A stretch of 64,000 nt of DNA from CAYPPG01 sp964412555 (lineage in GTDB: Bacteria; Hinthialibacterota; Hinthialibacteria; Hinthialibacterales; Hinthialibacteraceae): NCBI GenBank assembly GCA_964412555.1, contig CAYPPG010000011.1:62001-126000 (forward strand), written 5' to 3'. Made by a program: the position numbers and the translations under genes. The notes beneath the pieces are model-generated. The model did not search any database. It saw nothing but the letters and a program-made list of their open reading frames with translations, and was not told the origin of the DNA. The first letter of the stretch is position 1, and each line of letters starts with the position of its first letter. Of the stretch, positions 8,297 through 17,367 are shown in pieces.

Positions 8297-9509
8297 CTTT
8301 TTTGAAAATTTGTGATAGATGGGGTATGAGATTACATGCTTAAATAATGGACGATATCATTTCTGTGTCGAAACTTCAATGCGCAGGTATCTATTTCCTT
8401 TTTTAGAAGAGAAACTCGGTCCATTAACGGAGAAGCAGAAACAATTCGTAAGCATTTTGGAAGTGATACAGATAGAAAAGTATGTGAAATTACCAAGCAA
8501 AGGAGTCGGGCGAAATCGAAAAGTACGTTCTGCTATAGCGAGAACCTTCGTGGGGAAAGCCGTGTATAATCTCCCCACAACGCGGGCATTGATCGACCAC
8601 TTAAAAAGTTGTCCGAGTTTGCGTCGGATTTGTGGATTTGAAACGGTCTCGATGATCCCGCATGAGTCCACATTCTCCCGTGCGTTTGATGAATTTACGC
8701 GGAGCGATTTACCGCAGCAAGTTCATGAAGCTCTCATCGAGACGCATCAAAAAGATCAATTGAAAGGGCACATTTCGCGGGATAGTACAGCCATAGAGGG
8801 AAATGAAAAGCCCATTTCGAAACCGAAAGAGGAGCGTCCCTCGCAAGCGAAACGGTCACGAGGCCGTCCCAAAAAGGGAGAGATTGTTCCTCCCAAGGAA
8901 CCGACACGGTTAGAACGCCAACAGAGCATGACACTGGAAGAGATGCTAGAGGATTTGCCGAAAGAGTGTGACCGAGGGACCAAGAAAAATAGCCAAGGTT
9001 ACAAAGAAAGTTGGAATGGATATAAACTGCATTTGGATTGTGTCGATGGACAAATTCCGATCAGTTGCTTTGTGACCTCGGCATCGGTTCATGATAGTCA
9101 GGCGGCCATTCCGCTTTCGGAGATGAGTGCTCAGAAAGTGACTGGTTTATACGAGTTGATGGATGCCGCCTATGATGCGGAGCCGGTGAAGGATCATATT
9201 CGATCTTTGGGTCATGTGCCGATTATCGATTCCAATCCCCGCCGTGGGGAAAAAATCGAAATGGATCCGGCAACCCAAGAACGGTGTAAGGAACGAACAT
9301 CCGTCGAACGTGTTTTTGGACAGCTGAAAGAAGAATTTGGGGTATCTCATGTGAAAGTGAGAGGGCATGCAAAGGTGACCACTCACCTCATGTTTGGCAT
9401 TTTGGCCTTGACGGCCGACCAACTTTTACGATTGGTTGCGTAAAATTCGTAAAGATGCTTCTTTTTTCAAGATGAAAAGGAGAGGTCTGTCTGCAAATTT
9501 GTAAAAAAG
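8297..9509 (+). mobile_element. IS4/IS5-superfamily insertion sequence
   Basis: A complete transposase gene lies between inverted ends: CTTTTTTGAAAATTTG from 8297 and, from the other side, CTTTTTTACAAATTTG ending at 9509. I see no clear target duplication. The right end is 16 bp from the stop of the truncated restriction gene, so insertion probably removed or displaced the rest of that gene. It sits about 60 bp from the IS630-type element. Confidence 0.65.
8319..9443 (+). CDS. DDE transposase (IS1182/IS5-like)
   Basis: 374 residues. An N-terminal DUF772-like helical domain (YNLPTTRALIDHLKSCPSLR, IPHESTFSRAFDEF) is followed by the catalytic domain: Asp in HISRDSTAIEG, Asp in LMDAAYDAE and Glu in RTSVERVFGQLKEE. 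A basic linker (AKRSRGRPKKG) lies between. The first ATG (8319) is almost within the left inverted repeat; an internal ATG at 8379 (MRRYLFPF) is an alternative start. The frame is intact over its whole length, so the element may be recent. Exact IS family is uncertain. Confidence 0.8.
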   Translation: MGYEITCLNNGRYHFCVETSMRRYLFPFLEEKLGPLTEKQKQFVSILEVIQIEKYVKLPSKGVGRNRKVRSAIARTFVGKAVYNLPTTRALIDHLKSCPSLRRICGFETVSMIPHESTFSRAFDEFTRSDLPQQVHEALIETHQKDQLKGHISRDSTAIEGNEKPISKPKEERPSQAKRSRGRPKKGEIVPPKEPTRLERQQSMTLEEMLEDLPKECDRGTKKNSQGYKESWNGYKLHLDCVDGQIPISCFVTSASVHDSQAAIPLSEMSAQKVTGLYELMDAAYDAEPVKDHIRSLGHVPIIDSNPRRGEKIEMDPATQERCKERTSVERVFGQLKEEFGVSHVKVRGHAKVTTHLMFGILALTADQLLRLVA

Positions 9510-9525
9510 AGTTCAATTGAGCAAT

Positions 9526-10227
9526 TCATACAGTCGAGAGGCTGTATTTGCTGGAAAAATTATATTTTAAAGATTTGGATTGCATTTCCGGGCAATTTTG
9601 CATGAGGCTCAATTGTTTCAATTTTGAATGAGGGTTTTGAAGCGCGTCGTATAACTCCAAACGGAGTAATCGGCACAAAGGTGCAATTAGTTCGGCTAAT
9701 TCCTTTGCCCGTTTAGGGACAATTGGAGACCATGAAAAAAAACTTGTAATTAGCGATTTAATGTGATTGGAATTCTGGATCGTAATTGCTTTTTCACCGT
9801 CAGTGGTAATATCACCATCCAGTTTTACGAGATTTCCTTCCCGTTCACCACTTCGATAAAGGCTCCATTCATTTCCATCACAATACAACACATTGGGTAA
9901 TGAACGAAATCGTTGCCACTGCTCTTTATCATGCCCTTTGTAGCGATTTGGATTGGAGCCTTTCCCCGGCTCCTTCAATTCCACATATCCACAAAGTATA
10001 TTATTGATACTAACAGCATAATCCGGTTTCCCTAAGCGATCCGGTAATTGACTTTCGCCTTTCAACACGATTTTCAAAGAAAGGAGATGTCCAATATTCG
10101 TAAATAATGTTTCGAATGGGGAACGAATTTGTTCTTCGGGTTCTCCTTTTGCCAAATCCATATATTTTTCACGAATTTTTTTCGCAAATTGTTTCAGCAA
10201 TTGATGGAATTTCTCTTCAAGCTTCAT
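9526..10227 (-). pseudogene. N-terminal nuclease part of a restriction-modification protein, truncated
   Basis: 233 residues. It shows a PD-(D/E)xK nuclease core: KPDYAV, then GYVELKEPGKG, with further family-like parts PNVLYCDGNEWSLYRSGE. This is the N-terminal domain seen in large fused restriction-methylases (type IIG/ISP-like proteins of more than 1000 residues), where a helical region and an N6-adenine methylase follow. Here the similarity fades after about residue 205 and the frame stops 16 bp before the inverted repeat of the neighbouring insertion sequence. No methylase motif remains in the window. Probably inactive without its methylase, though the nuclease motif itself is intact. 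Confidence 0.6.
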
Positions 10228-10248
10228 CTTGCCTATCCCTTATCCCCT

Positions 10249-10445
10249 TCAACTATCCCTGAAAGTTTTGGCTAATTTATCATTCGATGATTTCTGGATC
10301 AATTCATCCTGTTCTGACCTGAATATCCGGATTCGATTCTTCCAATTTACAATTTTTTCTTCCTGAGACAAATTTTAATTTGTTCGTAAACGTGCTCAGA
10401 TCCCCCTCTTTTCATCTCAACTCAATCAAAGGTTTTCTTTTTCAT
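10249..10445 (-). pseudogene. Decayed copy of the small 'KTFD-x-x-EMKR' gene
   Basis: From an ATG at 10445 the frame reads MKKKTFD, a TGA, then VEMKRGGSEHVYEQIK. After a frameshift it continues LSQEEKIVNWKNRIRIF to a TGA at 10249. The intact gene at 58944 reads KTFDCIEMKRKSQERIYNETK then MTPEERLDYF, so the order and spacing match, with the Cys codon replaced by TGA. No PIN toxin gene remains upstream (the nitrilase gene lies there). I read it as a dead antitoxin-type gene, left in the mobile-element zone. Confidence 0.55.
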
Positions 10446-10458
10446 AATTCAGTTTTTT

Positions 10459-11424
10459 CTACGAATCACTTTCCCCGAACCTCACCGCATACGTATCCCG
10501 CTCATTCCCTGTCTTTACAGTAAGCGGTCCATAAAGTTCCGGTTTTCGCGCGCGTATCCACCGGCGTCCGGTGCATTGATCTAACAACGAAGCATCCAGA
10601 TCGGCGATAACCATATCGTCGCCCGCTTTCCAGGTTTCGGCGAGAATTCGACCGTACGGATCGAGGATTATCGCGTTGCCGGTGCGGATTTCGTCATCGT
10701 CTACACCGACCCCATTACTGAAAATGAGGAACATCCCATTATCGTGCGCGCGGGAGGGCAGCCAGCGCATCAGCCAGCCGCGTCCTTTTGGACCTAGAAA
10801 CTCTGCTTCGATGGCATCGGGATCGTTATTGCGGTTCTCCCATAGTGCCCGATCTACTAAACCCATTGCATGAGGGCTTTTCGAAGCACAGCCGCCGGTT
10901 TGATGAGGGGAAAGAAGAATTTCCGCTCCCTGCAATGCGGTAAGGCGAGCGTTTTCAATTAGGTTGTTGTCATAACAAATTAGAATGCCGGTCCGGCAGT
11001 CATGTGGGGTATCGAAAACGGTGATATCGGAACCGCTGGCGATATTGATATTGATGAAGGCATGCATTTTTCGATGATGGCGCAGCGTTCCGTCCGGCAT
11101 GGCAACGATATAGGTATTGTAGAGTGTGCCTTCCGTCGTGATTTCCAGAAGACCGGCCCCGATGGTCATTCCACTTTCCTGCGACCATTCAATGAGACGT
11201 TTGGACGAGGGTCCGATAAATACCGGTTCGGCGAGTTCAGCCAATTCTTCCTTGGACAATTTCCGCAGAAACCAATATCCCGTGATGCAGCATTCCGGAA
11301 AGACGATCATCTGCACATCCTGCTGCTGGGCTTCTTCCGTAAAGGAACGGATTTTCTCCATATTGGCTTTCTTGTCTCCGGGTTGATGCTCGAATTGTAC
11401 GGAGGCGACGCGGATATCCTTCAT
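10459..11424 (-). CDS. Carbon-nitrogen hydrolase (nitrilase superfamily)
   Basis: About 321 residues. The start at 11424 (MKDIRVASVQFEH) is preferred to one 21 codons upstream because TGGAGAG lies before it and the family fold begins at once. The catalytic triad is visible: Glu in VFPECCITGY, Lys in LRHHRKMHAF and Cys in TGILICYDNN. Family members cleave amides or nitriles, for example N-carbamoyl compounds or omega-amides; the specific substrate cannot be inferred. The protein has no signal peptide, so it is cytoplasmic. It stands alone, between the pseudogene zone and the divergent LON-domain gene. Confidence 0.85.
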   Translation of the reverse strand: MKDIRVASVQFEHQPGDKKANMEKIRSFTEEAQQQDVQMIVFPECCITGYWFLRKLSKEELAELAEPVFIGPSSKRLIEWSQESGMTIGAGLLEITTEGTLYNTYIVAMPDGTLRHHRKMHAFININIASGSDITVFDTPHDCRTGILICYDNNLIENARLTALQGAEILLSPHQTGGCASKSPHAMGLVDRALWENRNNDPDAIEAEFLGPKGRGWLMRWLPSRAHDNGMFLIFSNGVGVDDDEIRTGNAIILDPYGRILAETWKAGDDMVIADLDASLLDQCTGRRWIRARKPELYGPLTVKTGNERDTYAVRFGESDS

Positions 11425-11598
11425 AAATGACTCTCCAGATGATACTTTATTTTCAATCTTTTTTCCCATGGGTATTGACTCATTCAATCCACAATCATTT
11501 CATTATTGTAAAGACTTTCAACTCACTTCCGTAGAGTGAATGGAGTTCTATAATAAAGAGAGGGTATATTTTTGTATATGTAGGTGTGGTATACTCCC

Positions 11599-12297
11599 AT
11601 GAAACATGAAATCAATCTAAAGAATTTTTCTGGAAATCTTCCGCTTTTTCCGTTGCCCCACGTAGTTCTCTTTCCCAATACAATGCTTCCCCTTCACATC
11701 TTCGAAAAACGATACCGTAAACTTTTGAAGGCTTCCCTGAAAGGGGAAAAAATGATTGGGATGGCAATCCTGAAACCGGGATGGGAAGAGATTTATGAGG
11801 GGAATCCGGAAATCTACCCGGCGGCGTGTATGGGGACGATCATCAAACATGAACATTTGCAGGACGGACGCAGTAACGTGCTCCTGCTGGGGTTGAAACG
11901 GGTCAAAATCAAAACCATTGTCAGCCCTCATCCCTACCGGACCGCCAGTGTCGATATCATCGAAGACGAATTCGACGGAATGTCGAGCACCGAACAAAAA
12001 TCCCTCCGAAAAAAGATTCTTAAAATGTATGGTGACTATGTCATCGAATTTGCAGCGACGGGCAAAAAATTCCCTACACTATCCAATGGGAAAATCGATT
12101 TGAGTTATCTGGTTGATGCCGTTGCCTCATCGATTTGTTTACCCATCGAAGAATTGGTTTATTTGCTGCAAGAGAATCATATCGGAGAACGAGCGGAATT
12201 CGTTTTGAAGCGGCTGGAAGATCAATTGAAAAAAGGCGGTCCGAAGGTAATTATGCCCGACAAACCTTCGGATTTCTTGAAAATCAATTTCAATTGA
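11599..12297 (+). CDS. LON substrate-binding domain protein
   Basis: 232 residues from the ATG at 11599 (MKHEINLKNF); AGGTG lies about 11 bases upstream. A GTG at 11584 is an alternative. The sequence LPLFPLPHVVLFPNTMLPLH followed by IFEKRYRKLL is the start of the LON N-terminal (PUA-like) domain, and the helical second half of that domain follows to the end. There is no AAA+ ATPase or Ser-Lys protease domain, so this is a stand-alone LON-domain protein, thought to bind unfolded peptides. A strong terminator follows, so it is transcribed alone. Confidence 0.85.
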   Translation: MKHEINLKNFSGNLPLFPLPHVVLFPNTMLPLHIFEKRYRKLLKASLKGEKMIGMAILKPGWEEIYEGNPEIYPAACMGTIIKHEHLQDGRSNVLLLGLKRVKIKTIVSPHPYRTASVDIIEDEFDGMSSTEQKSLRKKILKMYGDYVIEFAATGKKFPTLSNGKIDLSYLVDAVASSICLPIEELVYLLQENHIGERAEFVLKRLEDQLKKGGPKVIMPDKPSDFLKINFN

Positions 12298-12339
12298 TGG
12301 CGGAATTGATTTCTTTTCCTTGAAAGAAACCCTACGAGG

Positions 12340-12364
12340 GGCACGGGAAGCCGTGCCTTTTTTT
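12340..12364 (+). terminator. Rho-independent terminator after the LON-domain gene
   Basis: A perfect stem GGCACGG (12340-12346), loop GAAG, CCGTGCC (12351-12357) is followed by seven T. It lies 43 bp after the stop of the LON-domain gene. Confidence 0.9.
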
Positions 12365-12480
12365 GTCCCGCCGCCTCCGTGGGGTATGGTGAAAAATGCC
12401 GGCAGGATGCCGGCAATACATTTGTAACGCCGCCGTCCCTGCGGCATTTTGGAAAAGCCGGCAAGATGCCGGCGATACGT
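12365..12480 (+). repeat. Composite palindromic repeat with two GCCGGC hairpins
   Basis: Hairpins GCCGGCAGGATGCCGGC (12398-12414) and GCCGGCAAGATGCCGGC (12457-12473) are separated by a shorter GCCGCC/GCGGC palindrome. The reverse complement of this block recurs at 55237-55336 with the same order of parts. The second hairpin ends 11 bp before the start codon of the ABC ATPase gene and may lie in its 5' untranslated region. Confidence 0.75.
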
Positions 12481-12484
12481 TGTT

Positions 12485-13711
12485 ATGACAAACATCATTG
12501 AAACAAGCAATCTCGGAAAATGCTATAGAATCTACGATCACCCCATCCATCGCGTGCGGGAAGCGTTGGGAATAGGAAATCGTTTGCATCATCAATTTTG
12601 GGCATTGAAGAGTATCTATATGAATATCCCCCGGGGTGCTTCCTATGGCATCATCGGCCCCAACGGTGCGGGGAAATCGACTTTGCTGAAGCTGTTGTCC
12701 GGAATTACTCGTCCGACAGAAGGTTCGCTTACAGTGGAAGGAACGGTCGCTTCGATCCTCGAGTTGGGAGCAGGCTTTCATCCGGATTTCACCGGCCGCA
12801 GTAATATTTATTTGAATTGTGCATTGCAGGGCTATACTCGGGAAGAAACCTCGGCGTTGATTCCGGAGATTCTCGAATTTGCCGAATTGGAAGATTTTAT
12901 CGACCGCCCGGTACGTACTTACTCAACTGGGATGTATCTACGCTTGGCTTTTTCTGTTGCGACGGCTGTCAATCCGGATGTACTGATCGTCGATGAAGCG
13001 TTGGCAGTGGGGGACGAATATTTTCGCAACAAATGCCTCGACCGGATGAATGAATTCAAGGCGAAAGGGAAAACGATCTTGATCGTTTCCCATGATTTAG
13101 CTACTATCCGCCATTTTTGTTCGCATGTCACTTTGATTGATCAAGGGAAAATTCTCGCGTCCGGCTCGCCAGAAGAAATCCTCGACCACTACCTGGAAAT
13201 GGCCCACAAAAATCGCATCCTGAAAAGCAATACCCGCTCAGGAACGAGTACCTCTCCCCGTTGGGGGACGGGAGAAATTCTAATAGACGATGTGCGCATG
13301 ACCGATCATGAGGGGCAACCTTCCGATATTTCCGATACCAACGCATCGGTTACGTTGACTGCCTCATTCAAAGTGTATAAACCGGTCAAAGGTGTTGTTT
13401 TTGGTTTTTTGATTTTCCGCACGGATGGGACTTATGTGAACGGTTCCAATCATTATTGGCGGGACGACCCGCAAATCTTTGACTTTGAATTAGAAGGGGA
13501 AAAAGGATCGATCATCTGTGAAATCCCGAATTTGCCCCTGCTCCCCGGTCATTATTATGTTACCTCTTGTTGCTATAACAGTTTGGAAGGCTTTCCCCAA
13601 GCGGTCGATCATTGGGAACGAGCGTATTCGTTCACGATCAGCGAACGAACAACGGGTCAACATGGTGTTATTGCGATGGACACAATCTGGCGGCTGGCAC
13701 GGGATTCATAA
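12485..13711 (+). CDS. Polysaccharide-export ABC ATPase (Wzt-like) with C-terminal sugar-binding domain
   Basis: 408 residues from the ATG at 12485 (MTNIIETSNLGKCYRIYD); an ATG 12 codons upstream lies inside the hairpin repeat and is unlikely. Walker A GPNGAGKST, signature YSTGMYLRL (the variant usual in the Wzt/TagH group), Walker B LIVDEALAVGDE and switch His VSHDL are complete. From about residue 250 a beta-sandwich domain follows, as in Wzt proteins that recognise the O-antigen end. The membrane partner (Wzm) and glycosyltransferases are not nearby, so the gene is an orphan here. No clear ribosome binding site is seen. Confidence 0.85.
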   Translation: MTNIIETSNLGKCYRIYDHPIHRVREALGIGNRLHHQFWALKSIYMNIPRGASYGIIGPNGAGKSTLLKLLSGITRPTEGSLTVEGTVASILELGAGFHPDFTGRSNIYLNCALQGYTREETSALIPEILEFAELEDFIDRPVRTYSTGMYLRLAFSVATAVNPDVLIVDEALAVGDEYFRNKCLDRMNEFKAKGKTILIVSHDLATIRHFCSHVTLIDQGKILASGSPEEILDHYLEMAHKNRILKSNTRSGTSTSPRWGTGEILIDDVRMTDHEGQPSDISDTNASVTLTASFKVYKPVKGVVFGFLIFRTDGTYVNGSNHYWRDDPQIFDFELEGEKGSIICEIPNLPLLPGHYYVTSCCYNSLEGFPQAVDHWERAYSFTISERTTGQHGVIAMDTIWRLARDS

Positions 13712-13782
13712 TGCTTGCGAAATGCACTTCTTTCAAGTAATGTACACTTCCATTTTTTATACACTCTTTAGAGGGAATCGAA

Positions 13783-14700
13783 ATGAAAACACACTGGATT
13801 ATCGGGATAGCAATATTGACAGTGACTTTTTTTGGATTGAACGGTAGCGCGCTTGCTGCTGAAACCGTTTCACATGAAAAATCTACGAATATCTTAAAAC
13901 TCTGGCCTAAAGGAGCACCGTTGGCAAAAGGGGATCGGGATACTGATCAACCTTCGTTGACGGTGTATACTCCTTCGAAAGACATTGCCAATGGAGCCGC
14001 GATTGTAATTTGCCCTGGTGGAGGCTATCGAAAACTGGCGATGGATCACGAAGGCCATCAAGTCGCGCAATGGCTGAACTCGATCGGTATCGCCGCATTC
14101 ATTCTACAATACCGCCATGCACCGGATTACCAACATCCCGCACCATTAATGGATGCCCAACGCGCCATCCGGACTGTTCGCTCGCGCGCATCTGAATGGG
14201 CTATTGATCCTCAACGTATCGGTATTCTCGGCTTTTCCGCAGGAGGACATTTGACATCAAGCGCAGGAACACACTTCGATTCCGGTAATCCGGAAGCAAC
14301 CGATCCAATCGAGCAAGTCAGTTCTCGCCCCGATTTCATGGTTCTGATCTATCCGGTCATTTCTTTTACCACGGAATACACCCATAAAGGATCGCGTAGA
14401 AATCTTTTGGGGGATAATCCTGAAGAAGAACTGATAAAACTGTTTTCGAATGAATTGCAAGTTACTCGAGAGACACCTCCTGCCTTCCTGGTGCATACCT
14501 CCGGAGACACCGGTGTTCCAGCAGAAAACAGTGTGCTTTTCTATCTCGCTATGCGCAAAGCCGGAATCCCGGGAGAACTGCACGTTTTTGAACTCGGACC
14601 GCACGGCTTCGGTCTATATCCCAAACCCCCGATCAAATTCGATTGGCCGTCTTTATGCGAAGAATGGATGAAAAATCGGGGATTGCTCGAAACAAAGTGA
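13783..14700 (+). CDS. Secreted alpha/beta-hydrolase (BD-FAE/acetylxylan-esterase-like)
   Basis: 305 residues with a signal peptide (MKTHWIIGIAILTVTFFG, cleavage near ALAAE) and GAGGG upstream. The oxyanion motif CPGGGY, nucleophile elbow GFSAGGH, a late Asp in SGDTGVP and His in GPHGFGL make a full triad. The pattern 'ILKLWPKGAP...' plus 'HEGHQVAQWLNSIG' is common in exported carbohydrate esterases from plant- or algal-polymer degraders. It probably removes acyl groups from sugars in the periplasm. No operon partner. Confidence 0.8.
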   Translation: MKTHWIIGIAILTVTFFGLNGSALAAETVSHEKSTNILKLWPKGAPLAKGDRDTDQPSLTVYTPSKDIANGAAIVICPGGGYRKLAMDHEGHQVAQWLNSIGIAAFILQYRHAPDYQHPAPLMDAQRAIRTVRSRASEWAIDPQRIGILGFSAGGHLTSSAGTHFDSGNPEATDPIEQVSSRPDFMVLIYPVISFTTEYTHKGSRRNLLGDNPEEELIKLFSNELQVTRETPPAFLVHTSGDTGVPAENSVLFYLAMRKAGIPGELHVFELGPHGFGLYPKPPIKFDWPSLCEEWMKNRGLLETK

Positions 14701-14898
14701 AATTATACTGTTCCTCTTCAATGACTTCACGCTTATAATACTGAAAATAACTCTTGATTGTCCGTAAACGATTCTCGGATTTCCAATGGAGAAAAATTGT
14801 TTTCTTTCGGGAAATCCTACTCACCGTGTCTTATCTTCAATAATCCGTTCAATCAAAGCATTTATAAAAGTATAACAAAAATGTATGCGTTGAAAGAT

Positions 14899-14951
14899 GC
14901 GGGCAAGGATGCCCGCGCTCCGACAACTGATGTGGGCAGGGATGTCCGCAC
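14899..14951 (+). repeat. Pair of GCGGGC-type hairpin repeats
   Basis: GCGGGCAAGGATGCCCGC (14899-14916) and a diverged copy GTGGGCAGGGATGTCCGCAC (14932-14951), each followed by a CTCCGAC tail. The same palindrome family builds the 59-bp tandem repeat at 37903-38138 and single copies near 27411 and 27469. It lies 20 bp before the FAD oxidoreductase start, in its leader. Confidence 0.75.
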
Positions 14952-14971
14952 TCCGACAATGAAAAGGAGAT

Positions 14972-17059
14972 ATGATGAGAAAATTCAACTTATTGGTGTT
15001 CACACTTTTCGTTTCTTCCGTGTATAGCGCGGATCAATCGTATGACGTCGTTGTTTATGGCGGTACTTCCGCAGGAGTCATCGCCGCCGTACAAACCGCC
15101 GCGATGGATCACACCGTCATCCTCGTTTCACCGGACAAGCATCTGGGAGGATTGACTTCCGGCGGATTGGGCTGGACGGATACCGGCGACCAATCGGCGA
15201 TCGGCGGTTTGAGCCGGGAGTTTTACCAGCGTATCCACGAATATTACGAGGATCCTTCCGCCTGGAAATACGAGAAACCGCACGAATTGAATCGGAAGCG
15301 CGGGCGGGGAACCTTCGAGCCGGATGCGGATGCCCTGTGGGTCTTCGAACCGCATGTGGCCGAGAAGATTTATGACGATATGCTCGCCGAATGGAAGATT
15401 CCCGTCGTCCGCGAAGCTCGATTGGACCGTCAAAACGGCGCCAGGAAAGAAGACGGCAGGATTGTCTCCATTACAACCTTGGATGGCAAGACCTATAAAG
15501 GCGGCATGTTCATCGACGCTACCTACGAAGGGGATCTGATGGCCGCCGCGGGAGTTTCTTATGCAGTGGGCCGCGAATCGAACGAGGAATACCGGGAACA
15601 GAATAACGGCGTGCAGAAGGAAGCCCGCCACCACGGCCATTACTTCATGAAAGATGTCGATCCGTTTGTAGAACCGGGGAATCCCTTGAGCGGTGTCTTA
15701 CCCCGTGTTCATGCGGGCGATCCCGGAGATGACGGCGACGGCGACGAGCGGGTACAGGCCTATTGTTTCCGCATGTGCATGACCAAAGTACCCGAAAACC
15801 GTGTCCCCTGGCCGAAACCGGAAGGCTACGATCCGCTGCAATATGAAATTCTGTTGCGAAATTTCGAAGCGGGTGACCATCGGCTTCCGTTGAAAATCGA
15901 CATGATGCCCAACAAAAAGACAGACACCAACAATCACGGTGCCTTCTCAACCGACAACATCGGCATGAATTACGACTATCCCGAAGCCGATTACGACCGG
16001 CGGGAAGAAATCATTGCCGAACATGAAAACTATCAAAAAGGCCTCATGTGGACTATGGCGAACAGCCCCCGCGTTCCTGATAAAATTCGCAATGAAGTCA
16101 GCGAATGGGGGCTCGCGAAAGACGAATTTACGGATAACGGCAATTGGCCGTATCAGCTCTACATCCGCGAAGCCCGCCGTATGATCGGCAAGTATGTCAT
16201 GACCGAGCACGACTGCTTGCGCACGGTGGACACCCCCAAACCCGTCGGCCTTGGCTCGTATACGATGGACTCCCACAACGTTCAACGCTATATCACGGAA
16301 GAAGGAACCGTCCAAAACGAAGGCGACATGGGTGTCGGAACCGGCGGGCCGTATGAAATTTCCTACGACTCGCTCGTGCCGCACAAGCAGGAATGTGAAA
16401 ACCTGCTGATTCCGGTCTGCCTCAGCAGTTCCCATATCGCCTACGGCTCGATCCGCATGGAACCGGTCTTCATGATCCTCGGCCAATCCGCCGCTACGGG
16501 AGCGGTACTCTCCCTGCAGGAAAACATCGCCGTCCAGGATTTAAGTTACGAGAAATTAAAGAAACACCTCCTCGACGACGGCCAATTCCTGGAAACCGAC
16601 GCTCCGCCCAAAACGCCCCCGCTGCGCATCTCCGACTTGGAAGGGATAGTCATCGACGATGAAGACGCCCAATTCACCGGCGAGTGGGGCACGAGCCGCA
16701 GCACATCCCCCTTCATCAACAACGGATACCGCACCGCCCGCGACCGCTCCGGCCAACCGCCCCGCGCCACCTTTGAAGCCCGTCTCAAAAGCGGAGTCTA
16801 CGAGGTCCGCCTAGCCTACCCCGCCCATGGCAACCGCGCGACCAACGTCCCGGTTACGATTGAACATGCGCTGGGAACGAAAAAGGTGACTGTGAATCAA
16901 CGGAACGAGCCGGAGATCGAGAAAGTGTTTACGTCGCTGGGGACGTTTACATTTTCGTTGGAGAAGCCGGCGAGGGTGACGGTGCATACTCGGGGGACGG
17001 ATGGGTATGTTGTGGTGGATGCAGTGCAGTGGGTGCGGCAGGATAGGACTGAACAATAA
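14972..17059 (+). CDS. Secreted FAD-dependent oxidoreductase with golvesin-like C-terminal domain
   Basis: 695 residues, AAAGGAG before the ATG, signal peptide ending near VYSAD. The FAD-binding dinucleotide motif VVVYGGTSAGVIAAVQTA and the following LGGLTSGGLGWTD mark the FAD_oxidored type common in Planctomycetes-like genomes. After about residue 565 comes a separate beta-sandwich (IVIDDEDAQFTGEW, then GVYEVRLAYPAHGNRATNVP, ending VVVDAVQWV), which matches the golvesin/xanthan-lyase-type carbohydrate-binding domain. The likely role is oxidation or anchoring on extracellular polysaccharide; the substrate is unknown. Codon use at the 3' end is more GC-rich than around it. A truncated start of another gene follows. 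Confidence 0.8.
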   Translation: MMRKFNLLVFTLFVSSVYSADQSYDVVVYGGTSAGVIAAVQTAAMDHTVILVSPDKHLGGLTSGGLGWTDTGDQSAIGGLSREFYQRIHEYYEDPSAWKYEKPHELNRKRGRGTFEPDADALWVFEPHVAEKIYDDMLAEWKIPVVREARLDRQNGARKEDGRIVSITTLDGKTYKGGMFIDATYEGDLMAAAGVSYAVGRESNEEYREQNNGVQKEARHHGHYFMKDVDPFVEPGNPLSGVLPRVHAGDPGDDGDGDERVQAYCFRMCMTKVPENRVPWPKPEGYDPLQYEILLRNFEAGDHRLPLKIDMMPNKKTDTNNHGAFSTDNIGMNYDYPEADYDRREEIIAEHENYQKGLMWTMANSPRVPDKIRNEVSEWGLAKDEFTDNGNWPYQLYIREARRMIGKYVMTEHDCLRTVDTPKPVGLGSYTMDSHNVQRYITEEGTVQNEGDMGVGTGGPYEISYDSLVPHKQECENLLIPVCLSSSHIAYGSIRMEPVFMILGQSAATGAVLSLQENIAVQDLSYEKLKKHLLDDGQFLETDAPPKTPPLRISDLEGIVIDDEDAQFTGEWGTSRSTSPFINNGYRTARDRSGQPPRATFEARLKSGVYEVRLAYPAHGNRATNVPVTIEHALGTKKVTVNQRNEPEIEKVFTSLGTFTFSLEKPARVTVHTRGTDGYVVVDAVQWVRQDRTEQ

Positions 17060-17367
17060 GATCAAGGAGAAAAAGATGAGCATGTAATACTATTTATTTT
17101 CTTCAATCTTTCTATTTTCTTTTTAGCAAATTGCAATATGAAGCGGTATTGAATCAAACATGCCTTCAATATCAAGAGTGAACATTACAAGTAGTAATAT
17201 CTGACAATAGACATCGAGACTCACCGTACTGATCAAATCATATTTTTTGCTGAAGCTTTGTATATCAAAGTTTTCATCCTGCGTCTACCTGATATACTCT
17301 TCATTATTCAAGATGGTTATTATTTGTCTAAGGTTCTAAAATATAGTACAATATATTACCATCTTGT
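17060..17367 (+). other. AT-rich gap with a leftover ribosome binding site and start
   Basis: AAGGAG (17064-17069) followed by ATG AGC ATG TAA (17076-17087) looks like the start of a lost downstream gene. The rest is AT-rich, and I see no gene, RNA or repeat in it. Confidence 0.35.
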
